From CAVZLD01 sp964522605 (GTDB taxonomy: Bacteria; Planctomycetota; Planctomycetia; Pirellulales; Pirellulaceae): 15,265 nt of DNA. The notes below the pieces were generated by a model, which was given only the letters and a program-made list of their open reading frames with translations, searched no databases and had not been told where the DNA came from. Shown in pieces: positions 1 to 6,638 of this stretch. The first letter of the stretch is position 1. Each line of letters opens with the position of its first letter. The position numbers were made by a program, and so were the translations under genes. The stretch is taken from NCBI GenBank assembly GCA_964522605.1, contig CAZFWV010000151.1, positions 1-15,265 on the forward strand. Direction: 5' to 3'.

Positions 1-19
1 AGGAGAGAGGCGGACGGCA

Positions 20-55
20 GCTATGTAGAGTCACGCTGAATGCGGCGGCTTGCGA
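20..55 (+). repeat. Core of the left heptamer-associated repeat element
   Basis: This 36-bp segment matches the reverse complement of 1281-1316 at 28 of 36 positions without gaps. It therefore forms the unique core of a repeat element whose second copy lies inverted on the far side of guaC. Purine-rich heptamer-like sequence precedes it (1-14) and a pyrimidine-rich heptamer array follows (66-135). Read as codons from position 21 it gives LCRVTLNAAAC, against LCRITLNAAAC in the other copy. Of the eight base differences in these 11 codons, only the Val/Ile codon changes the residue. The frame stays open from the window edge to a TGA at 189-191, inside guaC. Whether it is translated cannot be told from this window. 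Confidence 0.75.
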
Positions 56-65
56 TCTCACTTCC

Positions 66-135
66 TCCAGCCTCCAGCCTCCAGTCTCCAGTCTCCAGTC
101 TGCAGCCTCCCGCCTCCTTCCTCCCGCCTCCCGAG
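66..135 (+). repeat. Heptanucleotide tandem array upstream of guaC
   Basis: Ten heptamers run in unbroken phase: TCCAGCC twice, TCCAGTC three times, TGCAGCC, TCCCGCC, TCCTTCC, TCCCGCC, and TCCCGAG, which runs into the guaC ribosome binding site. The unit is the reverse complement of the GGCTGGA/GACTGGA heptamers found at 1172-1262 and 15202-15264. A 7-bp unit passes through all three reading phases every 21 bp, and none of the main variants creates a stop, so the array is open in every frame and falsely lengthens neighbouring reading frames. It resembles in style the short tandemly repeated heptamers known from heterocystous cyanobacteria. No function is evident. Confidence 0.95.
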
Positions 136-139
136 AGGA
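133..139 (+). promoter_or_regulatory. Ribosome binding site of guaC
   Basis: GAGAGGA lies 6 bases before the ATG at 146. It supports that start over the upstream TTG at 50, which would translate the repeat array. The site is partly made from the last heptamer of the array, so the repeat directly abuts the translation start. Confidence 0.7.
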
Positions 140-145
140 TCTCGA

Positions 146-1165
146 ATGCGAGTTGACAATGATCCAAAACTCGATTTCGACGACGTGCTGATACGGCCAA
201 AACGTTCAGAAGCTCCGAGTCGTTCCACGATCAAAGTCGAACGGGAATACCGTTTCTTGAATAGTGCGGGTACGTGGAGGGGCGTTCCGATCGTCGCGTC
301 CAATATGGATACGATCGGCACAATCTCCATGGCCCGTGCTCTCGGCCCGCAGATGATGACCTGCCTCCACAAGTATTATTCTGCGGACGAGCTGATTTCG
401 TTCTTTCGTGATGAGACGAATGGAGCCAGCACGTTTTTCACGTTGGGAATCAAGGATGACGAATTTGATAAGCTTCGGCACGTGAAGACGCAGGTCAAGG
501 TCGGATTGGTCTGTGTCGATGCGGCCAATGGCTACACGAAGTTCTTTGTCGATCGCGTCAAGCGAATCCGAGCCGAGTTCGCGGATGTGACGATCATGGC
601 GGGGAACGTTGCCACTCCGGAAATGGTGCAGGAACTGCTGATTTCTGGTGCCGCAGACATCGTCAAGATTGGAGTCGGCTCGGGCAGTGTCTGCACGACA
701 CGCATGAAGACCGCTGTTGGTTATCCACAATTATCTGCGATCATCGAATGCGCCGACGCCGCTCACGGATTGCGCGGCCATGTGTGCGCCGACGGCGGTT
801 GTCGTTCGGCAGGTGACGTTGTAAAGGCTTTCGCCGCCGGTGCCGACTTCGTTATGCTCGGCGGAATGCTGGCCGGACATGACGAGTGCGATGGCGATTG
901 GATCGAAGAGGATGGTCGCAGGGTCGGGATGCGTTTCTACGGCATGTCCAGTCGCACCGCCATCGAAAAATATGCCGGCGGACTCCGCGATTATCGAGCC
1001 TGCGAAGGACAAGAAGTACAGGTTCCCTGGAAAGGTCCTGTGAAAGAAACGCTGCAGGAAATCACCGGCGGGATCCGCAGTGCCTGCGCTTACGTTGGAG
1101 CCTCCCGATTGAAAGACCTTTCCAAGTGTACGACTTTCGTTATTCGGGGGAGCAGGCGGGAGTAG
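146..1165 (+). CDS. guaC: GMP reductase (GuaC)
   Basis: This 339-residue enzyme converts GMP to IMP and ammonia using NADPH, salvaging guanine nucleotides in the cytoplasm. The protein is a single TIM-barrel of the IMPDH/GMPR family with no CBS domains, which argues against IMP dehydrogenase. The catalytic loop SVCTTR places the nucleophile at Cys183. It is followed by VGYPQLSAIIECADAAHG and by DGGCRSAGDVVKAF and FVMLGGMLAGH (about 217-245), all typical of bacterial GuaC. The usual GIGPGSVC reads GVGSGSVC here, a Pro-to-Ser change. The start MRVDNDPKLDFDDVLIRPKR aligns with the E. coli N-terminus from memory, and an RBS precedes it. The C-terminus stops just after the conserved TTF motif, about a dozen residues short of E. 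coli GuaC. Its last codons and the TAG stop are made of repeat heptamers. The gene is monocistronic here and convergent with the oxidase operon. Confidence 0.95.
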   Translation: MRVDNDPKLDFDDVLIRPKRSEAPSRSTIKVEREYRFLNSAGTWRGVPIVASNMDTIGTISMARALGPQMMTCLHKYYSADELISFFRDETNGASTFFTLGIKDDEFDKLRHVKTQVKVGLVCVDAANGYTKFFVDRVKRIRAEFADVTIMAGNVATPEMVQELLISGAADIVKIGVGSGSVCTTRMKTAVGYPQLSAIIECADAAHGLRGHVCADGGCRSAGDVVKAFAAGADFVMLGGMLAGHDECDGDWIEEDGRRVGMRFYGMSSRTAIEKYAGGLRDYRACEGQEVQVPWKGPVKETLQEITGGIRSACAYVGASRLKDLSKCTTFVIRGSRRE

Positions 1166-1262
1166 GCGGGAGGCTGCAGGCTGCAGGCTGGAGGCTGGAG
1201 GCTGGAGGCTGGAGACTGGAGACTGGAGACTGGAGACTGGAGACTGGAGACTGGAGACTGGA
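1148..1262 (+). repeat. Heptanucleotide array overlapping the guaC 3' end
   Basis: Thirteen perfect-phase heptamers occupy 1172-1262: GGCTGCA twice, GGCTGGA four times, GACTGGA seven times. A degenerate GGGAGCA/GGCGGGA part at 1148-1171 leads in and contains the guaC stop codon. The variants are grouped rather than mixed, which is expected if the array grew by local slippage and duplication. It is in inverted orientation relative to the array at 66-135 and forms one arm of the element centred on 1281-1316. Confidence 0.95.
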
Positions 1263-1280
1263 GGTACGAAAGAAGAGGGC

Positions 1281-1316
1281 TCACAAGCAGCGGCATTCAA
1301 AGTAATTCTACAAAGC
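1281..1316 (-). repeat. Core of the right heptamer-associated repeat element
   Basis: This is the inverted counterpart of 20-55 (28 of 36 identical). On the minus strand the codons from 1315 down to 1283 read LCRITLNAAAC. On the + strand a G-rich array (1148-1262) precedes it and a C-rich array (1322-1391) follows, so the whole element is symmetrical about this core. The minus-strand frame is open from a GTG at 1354, through the core and array, and on into the antisense of guaC. Coding status is unproven. Confidence 0.75.
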
Positions 1317-1321
1317 CGCGG

Positions 1322-1403
1322 TCTACTCTCCACTCTCCACTTTCTACTCTCCACTTTCTACTCTCCCGCCTACTGCCTCCCGCCTCCAGCCTCTCTTACT
1401 GCC
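1322..1403 (+). repeat. Degenerate pyrimidine-rich heptamer array next to coxD
   Basis: Ten heptamers in phase from 1322 to 1391 read TCTACTC, TCCACTC, TCCACTT, TCTACTC, TCCACTT, TCTACTC, TCCCGCC, TACTGCC, TCCCGCC, TCCAGCC. A further TACTGCC at 1397-1403 overlaps the coxD stop codon. It is the opposite arm to 1148-1262. For example, AGTAGGCGGGAG at 1161-1172 is exactly complementary to CTCCCGCCTACT at 1363-1374. The gap between the convergent guaC and coxD genes is entirely repeat element, with no separate terminator visible. Confidence 0.9.
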
Positions 1404-1752
1404 TCAGCAGCGGCGCGTACTGCTGGGCGTCCATTAGGGTGAACGAGAGAAAGAGAAAGACGAACAGCAATGAGCAAACAAACACGATGGAGTTGAATGC
1501 GCTGTCGTATCGTAAGTGCATGAAATAAAGCAGCACGAGGATTGCCTTGGCGGTGGCAATTCCCAACGAAATCCAAATCTCCCAACTGCCTGGTTCCCAA
1601 CTGGCAACGAGGACGGTGATCAGTGTCAGCGTGACGAGAGCTACAAAGACCGAAATCAGCGTCTTCGGCTCCATCACGTGGGCCAAAGCCTGTCGGTGAG
1701 TCAGCGATTGTTCCGTCTTCGAGGCATCATGCGTCATATCGTGCGTTTGCAT
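1396..1752 (-). CDS. coxD: Cytochrome c oxidase subunit IV, prokaryotic caa3 type
   Basis: This 118-residue membrane protein has three predicted helices (about 31-51, 57-79, 87-107). AKAILVLLYFMHLRYD at 68-83 is the hallmark of the small fourth subunit of bacterial caa3/aa3 oxidases (COX4_pro family). The subunit has no redox centre and is thought to stabilise the complex. It is the last gene of the operon, 9 bases after coxC, with a weak AAGG ahead of the ATG. An internal Met at residue 6 is an alternative start. The final Arg-Gln-stop (AGG CAG TAA) lies in a heptamer of the adjoining repeat array. Assignment rests on the helix pattern, the motif and position; the family is poorly conserved in sequence. 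Confidence 0.87.
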   Translation of the reverse strand: MQTHDMTHDASKTEQSLTHRQALAHVMEPKTLISVFVALVTLTLITVLVASWEPGSWEIWISLGIATAKAILVLLYFMHLRYDSAFNSIVFVCSLLFVFLFLSFTLMDAQQYAPLLRQ

Positions 1753-1761
1753 TGCCTTACA

Positions 1762-2751
1762 CTATCCAATCAAGTAGAGCAGCGGGAACAGATAGATCCA
1801 AACGAGATCCACCAGGTGCCAATACAGCCCGACGAAGTCGACCGGGCCAAAATAGCTGGGGCCAAATTCATCGCGCAGGGCACGCCACAATAGCCAGGCG
1901 ATCACGCCCATTCCTGCCAGAATATGGATCGCATGGACTCCGGTCATCGCAAAATAGATGCTGAAGAAAACTCCGATCCGATCCGCACGGGAGACTTCGC
2001 TGGCCGCAGACTCCGACGCGATGGGCTCCGTCTCGTGAGCGGTTGATGCGTGCAGTTCATCGGTGACGGCATGCTCCGGCTGAGAGGGGTGGGCTGCCGA
2101 AAGCGACATCACGCCTTCGGCCATAACCAGCCCGACGAAGTAAGCAATACCCGTTAGCAGTAGGGCACCGGCGAACGAGCGCGCGCGACTCGCATTCTTG
2201 CCGCGGCACCAGGGCGATAATCCAAGCGGCACGATCAGCAGGAGAATTCCCGGGATTGCTCCCGCAATGCGAAACCAGTTCGTCGAATCGTCGGCTGCGT
2301 GATGCTCGCTGGTGTTGTATGCACCTGCCCACAACAAACCTTCATGCCCCTTGTGGCTGTACTCGACGGCTTTCACCCCGAGGAAGAACCCGGCGCAGGC
2401 GAGTGTGATGGTCAGGCAAAGTGCCAGATAACGTGACTGACCGAGTTGGGCGCAACGCACGCCCCACGCCATTGTCAGACTGCTCAGCAACAACACGACC
2501 GTATTGATTGCTCCCAGCGACGTGTTGAGGTATTCGCTGGCACTCACGAAAACTTCAGGATGCATGCTGCGATAGATGGCGTAGGCCACGAACAGCCCGC
2601 TGAAGAACAGTACTTCCGTGACGAGGAACAGCCACATGCCGAGTTTTCCCGCGGCGAATTGCTGCTCGGCGGAGTTGAAGTGATGCGCAACGTGTTCGTC
2701 GTGCGCATCGAGTGCCAACGTTTCTTGGGACGTTGCAGAACTGGTATTCAT
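1762..2751 (-). CDS. coxC: Cytochrome c oxidase subunit III with a large internal insertion
   Basis: This integral membrane subunit of the caa3 oxidase has 329 residues from the ATG at 2751. A TTG at 2787 would add 12 residues and shorten the gap to coxA; neither start has a strong RBS. Family features are helix 1 (GKLGMWLFLVTEVLFFSGLF, 35-54), helix 2 (82-100), helix 3 ending in VKAVEY with the conserved Glu130, then FAMTGVHAIHILAGMGV (267-283) and the C-terminal WHLVDLVWIYLFPLLYL. Between helix 3 and the TGVH helix, about residues 136-258 hold two extra predicted helices (about 163-180 and 192-212) and a hydrophilic loop rich in His, Ser and Glu. Ordinary five-helix caa3 subunit III is near 200 residues, so about 100 residues are added. 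It lies between coxA and coxD. Confidence 0.95.
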   Translation of the reverse strand: MNTSSATSQETLALDAHDEHVAHHFNSAEQQFAAGKLGMWLFLVTEVLFFSGLFVAYAIYRSMHPEVFVSASEYLNTSLGAINTVVLLLSSLTMAWGVRCAQLGQSRYLALCLTITLACAGFFLGVKAVEYSHKGHEGLLWAGAYNTSEHHAADDSTNWFRIAGAIPGILLLIVPLGLSPWCRGKNASRARSFAGALLLTGIAYFVGLVMAEGVMSLSAAHPSQPEHAVTDELHASTAHETEPIASESAASEVSRADRIGVFFSIYFAMTGVHAIHILAGMGVIAWLLWRALRDEFGPSYFGPVDFVGLYWHLVDLVWIYLFPLLYLIG

Positions 2752-2804
2752 CGCCTCGGGGTACTCTGTGTTCGCTGAGGTTTTCAATCTTGCCGCGGAA
2801 TGGC

Positions 2805-4538
2805 TTACGTCAATGCGGGTTCTTCTTCCGGCGTATCCGTCGGCAGTGAATCCGGATCATGCGGCCGATTAACGTAGTTGTCTGTGTCCGGGTCATATTG
2901 CAGATGGCTGAAATCGTACGGATCACCCGCATGGGGCGTATGGGCAAAATTGTCATGCGGTGGTGGCGAGCTGCACTGCCACTCCAGCGTTGCTCCGCCC
3001 CAGGGGTTACTCGGAGCACGCCGGCCACGAATCAGCGAGTGGATCAGCACAATCGCGCAGATCAACAGGCCAACTCCCAGGATCATCGAGCCAACGGTTG
3101 ACATTTGGTGCAGACCTTGAAATTCCGGCTCATATCGGGCGTAGCGTCGCGGCATCCCACGGGTGCCCAGCAGGAACTGCGGGAAAAACGTCAGGTTGAA
3201 ACCGAAAAATATGATTGCACACGCGACACGTGCCCAGAACTCGTTGTACATGCGACCGAACATCTTGGGCCACCAGTAATGCAATCCGCCCAGGAATGAA
3301 ATCAACGTGCCTCCCATCATCACATAATGAAAATGGGCAACCACAAAGTACGTGTCATGCAGGTGCACATCGGTCGCCAGGGCCCCAAGGAACAAGCCGG
3401 TCAAACCACCAATTCCGAACAGAAAGATGAAGGTCAAGGCATAGCACATCGGTGTAGCAAGTCGAATCGAACCCTTGTACATCGTCGCCAGCCAATTGAA
3501 AACCTTGATGGCAGAGGGGATCGAAACACTGAATGTCAAAGCGCTGAAGACAACCGCCGCGATGCGGGATTGTCCGCTAACAAACATGTGGTGTCCCCAG
3601 ACGAGAAAGCCGAGTACCGCGATGGCAATACTGCTGAAAGCAATAAACCGGTAGCCAAAAATCGGCTTCCGGCTGAAGACCGAAATCAACTCGCTGATGA
3701 TGCCCATTGCCGGCAGAATCATGATGTAAACGGCCGGGTGAGAATAGAACCAGAAGAAATGCTGATACAGGATGGGATCACCGCCCAGCTGAGGGTCGAA
3801 CACGCCGATGCCGAGGACCTTTTCGGCGGTTAAGAGTACAACGGTGATTCCGAGCACAGGAGTGGCCAGCAGCTGAATGATCGATGTGGCATACAGCGTC
3901 CACAGGAAAAGCGGCATGCGAAACCAGGTCATCCCCGGCGGACGCATCGTGTTGATCGTCACAATGAAATTCAATCCGGTGAAGATGGAGCTGAACCCAA
4001 GGATGAACACACCCAGAGTTGCCGCGACCACCGTGCTGCTGGTCGTTGTGCTGTAGGGCGTATAAAAGGTCCAGCCTGTGTCCAGACCGCCAAGTCCCAG
4101 TGCCAGCAAAAAGAAGATTGCGCCCCCGACCCAAAGATAGAAGCTGGCCAGATTCATTCGCGGGAAGGCCACATCTTTGGCGCCCAGCATCACGGGTAAC
4201 ATGAAGTTGCCGAGCGCTGCCGGAATGCTGGGGATGATGAACAGAAACGTCATCACCGCACCGTGCAGTGTAAACAACTCGTTATATTTGTCCTCCGACA
4301 AAAACGCTTCACCCGGCGTAAAGAGTTCGGACCGGATCACGAGCGCCATCAGCCCACCCAGGAGGAAAGAAGCCAGGATCCCTACCAGGTACATGACTCC
4401 AATTCGCTTGTGGTCGAGTGTGACCAGCCACGAGCGCACGCCGCGTGTGTACGTCAGGTAATTGTCGTTTGAGGCCAGAGCATCATGGCCACCATTTGCC
4501 AGGCTTGCAGCCGCTGCAGAGTTACCGCTGGTGCTCAT
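2805..4538 (-). CDS. coxA: Cytochrome c oxidase subunit I, A2-type heme-copper oxidase
   Basis: This 577-residue catalytic subunit reduces O2 to water and pumps protons across the inner membrane. It is a 12-helix heme-copper oxidase. Visible ligands are His92 (LHGAVMTF) and His404 for low-spin heme a, His402 (VAHFHYV) for heme a3, and His267, His316 and His317 for CuB, with Tyr271 for the His-Tyr cross-link. The helix VI motif is YSHPAVY (265-271) rather than GHPEVY. By the Pereira classification that makes it type A2, in which a Tyr-Ser pair stands in for the D-channel glutamate, as in the Rhodothermus marinus caa3 oxidase. The C-terminal tail after NPWGGATLEW is hydrophilic and rich in His, Asp and Pro. 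The start codon overlaps the coxB stop (ATGA), indicating translational coupling. Confidence 0.98.
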   Translation of the reverse strand: MSTSGNSAAAASLANGGHDALASNDNYLTYTRGVRSWLVTLDHKRIGVMYLVGILASFLLGGLMALVIRSELFTPGEAFLSEDKYNELFTLHGAVMTFLFIIPSIPAALGNFMLPVMLGAKDVAFPRMNLASFYLWVGGAIFFLLALGLGGLDTGWTFYTPYSTTTSSTVVAATLGVFILGFSSIFTGLNFIVTINTMRPPGMTWFRMPLFLWTLYATSIIQLLATPVLGITVVLLTAEKVLGIGVFDPQLGGDPILYQHFFWFYSHPAVYIMILPAMGIISELISVFSRKPIFGYRFIAFSSIAIAVLGFLVWGHHMFVSGQSRIAAVVFSALTFSVSIPSAIKVFNWLATMYKGSIRLATPMCYALTFIFLFGIGGLTGLFLGALATDVHLHDTYFVVAHFHYVMMGGTLISFLGGLHYWWPKMFGRMYNEFWARVACAIIFFGFNLTFFPQFLLGTRGMPRRYARYEPEFQGLHQMSTVGSMILGVGLLICAIVLIHSLIRGRRAPSNPWGGATLEWQCSSPPPHDNFAHTPHAGDPYDFSHLQYDPDTDNYVNRPHDPDSLPTDTPEEEPALT

Positions 4539-5536
4539 GGTGTTGCTCCTGTTTGTGCGAGGCTCTTGATATAGGCGATGATCGCGGCGATTTCCTCATC
4601 CTTCAGTTGTCCTTGATAGGTCGGCATCACCGGCTTGTAACCGGCGCGAACCTTGGCTTGAGGCTCCAGAATCGACTCGCGAATGTAGTTCTCATCCACT
4701 TCCACCGTTGTGCCGTCCGTCATGGCCTGTTGCGTTCCGAATACGTCCTTGAACGATGGGCCCGTCTTGGCGCTGCCGTCGACGGAATGGCACTGGACGC
4801 AGCCACGCCGTTGATAGAGGATCTCACCCGCCTCGACCGGTGTCACGCGCTCAAGAAAGTTGGCGGCGTCCTCCAACCACGATTCAAACTCACCCGATGG
4901 ATGAACCACCACTTTGGCCAGCATGGTCGAGTGCTGTGTCCCACAGTATTCCGCACAAAAAAGTGTGTATTGCCCGACGGTGTCGGCCTGAAACCACGTG
5001 GTGGAGTAACGCCCAGGAACCAAGTCCATTTTGATGCGGAACGCCGGGATATACAGGCTGTGGATCACATCGTCCGACGACATCATCAATCGGACGGGAC
5101 GATCGAGCGGCACGTGCAGGTTGTTGTCCACGTGACCATTCGGATAGATGAATGACCAGCTCCATTTCTTTGCGACGACTTGAATCTCGTAACTGTCGTC
5201 CGGTGCTTGGCGCATGTCCATATAACCCCAAAATCCCCAGACGAAGATGGCTCCTACGATGCAACCGGGAATGACTGACCAGAGAATCTCCAGCCAGTTG
5301 TTATGCGACGGAGAAGGCTGCGGACCGACACCCGGTTTTTCTCGGTACTTCAATACGAATGTGATCATCAACGCGACGATCAACAAGAAGAAGATCACGC
5401 AAACACCGAGAATAAAATAGAACAGATTGTCCACCGTCTCCGCCGTCGTAGACGTCGGCTCCGGGAAGAACAATCCCTTGGATACGGCAGGTAACGCCAG
5501 GCCGATCCAATTCGCATTCGTTAGGTGGGCGATCAT
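4535..5536 (-). CDS. coxB: Cytochrome c oxidase subunit II with fused cytochrome c domain
   Basis: This 333-residue subunit takes electrons from a c-type donor and passes them to CoxA. Two N-terminal helices (about 39-62 and 85-105) anchor a periplasmic cupredoxin domain. Its CuA ligands are His159 and, in CAEYCGTQHSTM, Cys194, Glu196, Cys198, His202 and Met205. A C-terminal cytochrome c domain follows, with heme motif CVQCH (246-250) and a probable axial Met304 in VMPTYQG. This fusion defines a caa3-type oxidase that can take electrons directly from a partner complex, here presumably ACIII. No cleavable signal peptide is evident. It overlaps sco upstream and coxA downstream by 4-bp ATGA junctions. 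Confidence 0.98.
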   Translation of the reverse strand: MIAHLTNANWIGLALPAVSKGLFFPEPTSTTAETVDNLFYFILGVCVIFFLLIVALMITFVLKYREKPGVGPQPSPSHNNWLEILWSVIPGCIVGAIFVWGFWGYMDMRQAPDDSYEIQVVAKKWSWSFIYPNGHVDNNLHVPLDRPVRLMMSSDDVIHSLYIPAFRIKMDLVPGRYSTTWFQADTVGQYTLFCAEYCGTQHSTMLAKVVVHPSGEFESWLEDAANFLERVTPVEAGEILYQRRGCVQCHSVDGSAKTGPSFKDVFGTQQAMTDGTTVEVDENYIRESILEPQAKVRAGYKPVMPTYQGQLKDEEIAAIIAYIKSLAQTGATP

Positions 5537-6468
5537 GACTGCGTCGATTCTGAATCGTTCGTGATGGAAGTGTTCGAATTCGTTTCGTTCGTGACGCGAG
5601 CGATCGAGTGTTGCCGCCGCAACCAGGTGGGAACGAGGCCGATCAGCAGGATGCCCAGCGTAATGCCGCCGGCGATCTGCATCAGGCGAATCGCGACGGG
5701 GCCGTAGCGGCCACTGGCCGCGTCATAGTGAAAGCAAAACAGCAATACGCGATCGAGCGTTGTGCCGATCTTGCCTTCGCTCGTCTCCAGCAGCGACAGC
5801 TTGAGTGTCTGCGGGTCATATTCCACGCCGTACAGGTACCGCGCAATGCGCCCGTCGGGAGTACACAGGATCAAGGCTGCCGTGTGCACGTATTCGTTCC
5901 GTTCCGGCAGGTACTTGTAGCGAAACCCAACGCAGTCCGCTAGCTCGCGAATTGACTCCGGATCACCGGTCAAGAATTGCCAGCCAGCCGCCGTATTGGG
6001 ACGGTCGTATGCCTTGACATAACGCTGCTTCGTTAGTCGTGCCCGTTCCGGTGTCTCCAATGGATTGATGCTGACGCTGATTACCTGAAAGTCCTTTCCG
6101 GCTGACAAGTTGACGTCCCGCAGTGATTCCACCAGACCGTTCAGTTGGACTTGGCAGAGCATCGGACAATCCGAATAGTTCAGAGTCAGGATGACGGGGC
6201 GTGAGCCGGTGAAAAAGGTCCGTAGAGCAACCGGCTGACCGGAATCGTCGCGGAATGTCAGGTCCAACGGCAGGTTTGTCTCGAGGTGCTCATCGATGCC
6301 CACTTCGTCCATCGCCTCGGGCAGCGCTTCCAGTCGTTGCGCGGAAGCATTACCTGTGGCAATGAAAGCGAGGCAACAAGCCACGACCGCTAGACGGCAG
6401 GTCTGGATCGCCCGTCGGCAGCAACGGTTCCAATCTGACGCGAAATGTTGGGGGGAATGCCTTTTCAT
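5533..6468 (-). CDS. sco: SCO1/SenC-family copper chaperone
   Basis: This 311-residue protein is thought to load copper into the CuA site of CoxB, whose gene overlaps it by 4 bp. It has an N-terminal signal peptide (hydrophobic about 25-38, probable cleavage after ASA at 43). The thioredoxin-like domain carries Cys101 and Cys105 in SDCPMLC and His195 in YVHTAAL, the three copper ligands of Sco proteins. A C-terminal helix (about 262-281, LMQIAGGITLGILLIGLVPTW) presumably anchors it, whereas classical Sco proteins have an N-terminal anchor. The ATG at 6468 is chosen because the signal peptide follows directly and a GAGAG lies 5 bases upstream. A longer frame to 6798 would translate a palindromic repeat. 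A 355-bp gap separates it from the ACIII genes, so it may have its own promoter. Confidence 0.93.
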   Translation of the reverse strand: MKRHSPQHFASDWNRCCRRAIQTCRLAVVACCLAFIATGNASAQRLEALPEAMDEVGIDEHLETNLPLDLTFRDDSGQPVALRTFFTGSRPVILTLNYSDCPMLCQVQLNGLVESLRDVNLSAGKDFQVISVSINPLETPERARLTKQRYVKAYDRPNTAAGWQFLTGDPESIRELADCVGFRYKYLPERNEYVHTAALILCTPDGRIARYLYGVEYDPQTLKLSLLETSEGKIGTTLDRVLLFCFHYDAASGRYGPVAIRLMQIAGGITLGILLIGLVPTWLRRQHSIARVTNETNSNTSITNDSESTQS

Positions 6469-6638
6469 CGTACTCTCAAGGAAATCTGCGTAACATGACA
6501 GTCTTCCCTCTGCACTGCTAACGGTGAGTTTCTTGTCGGGCGGCGCAGGTTCTATCATGTGGCAGGGGTGAGTTGTGTTTCTCCCTGGTTTGACTGTTGG
6601 CATTTTTTTACGCAGCGCAGCGTTCTTCCGCGACTGGA

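Noticed and set aside
50..145. Longer guaC start at a TTG at 50
   Set aside because: The added 32 residues are translated heptamer repeat. The ATG at 146 has an RBS and matches the family N-terminus.
146..1165. IMP dehydrogenase instead of GMP reductase
   Set aside because: There are no CBS domains, the chain is 339 residues, and the SVCTTR plus DGGC/FVMLGGMLAGH context is of the GuaC type.
731..1354. 207-residue minus-strand frame through the right repeat element and guaC antisense
   Set aside because: As a whole protein it is unsupported, because most of it is antisense to guaC and the array is open in all frames. Only its short core shows a codon-like pattern, which is reported as a finding.
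1148..1403. CRISPR array
   Set aside because: The repeats are contiguous 7-mers without spacers, and no cas gene is present.
3327..3833. 168-residue + strand frame opposite coxA
   Set aside because: The composition is that of an antisense shadow, there is no family resemblance, and it lies wholly within the highly conserved coxA.
4445..5155. 236-residue + strand frame opposite coxA/coxB
   Set aside because: Antisense shadow across two well-identified genes.
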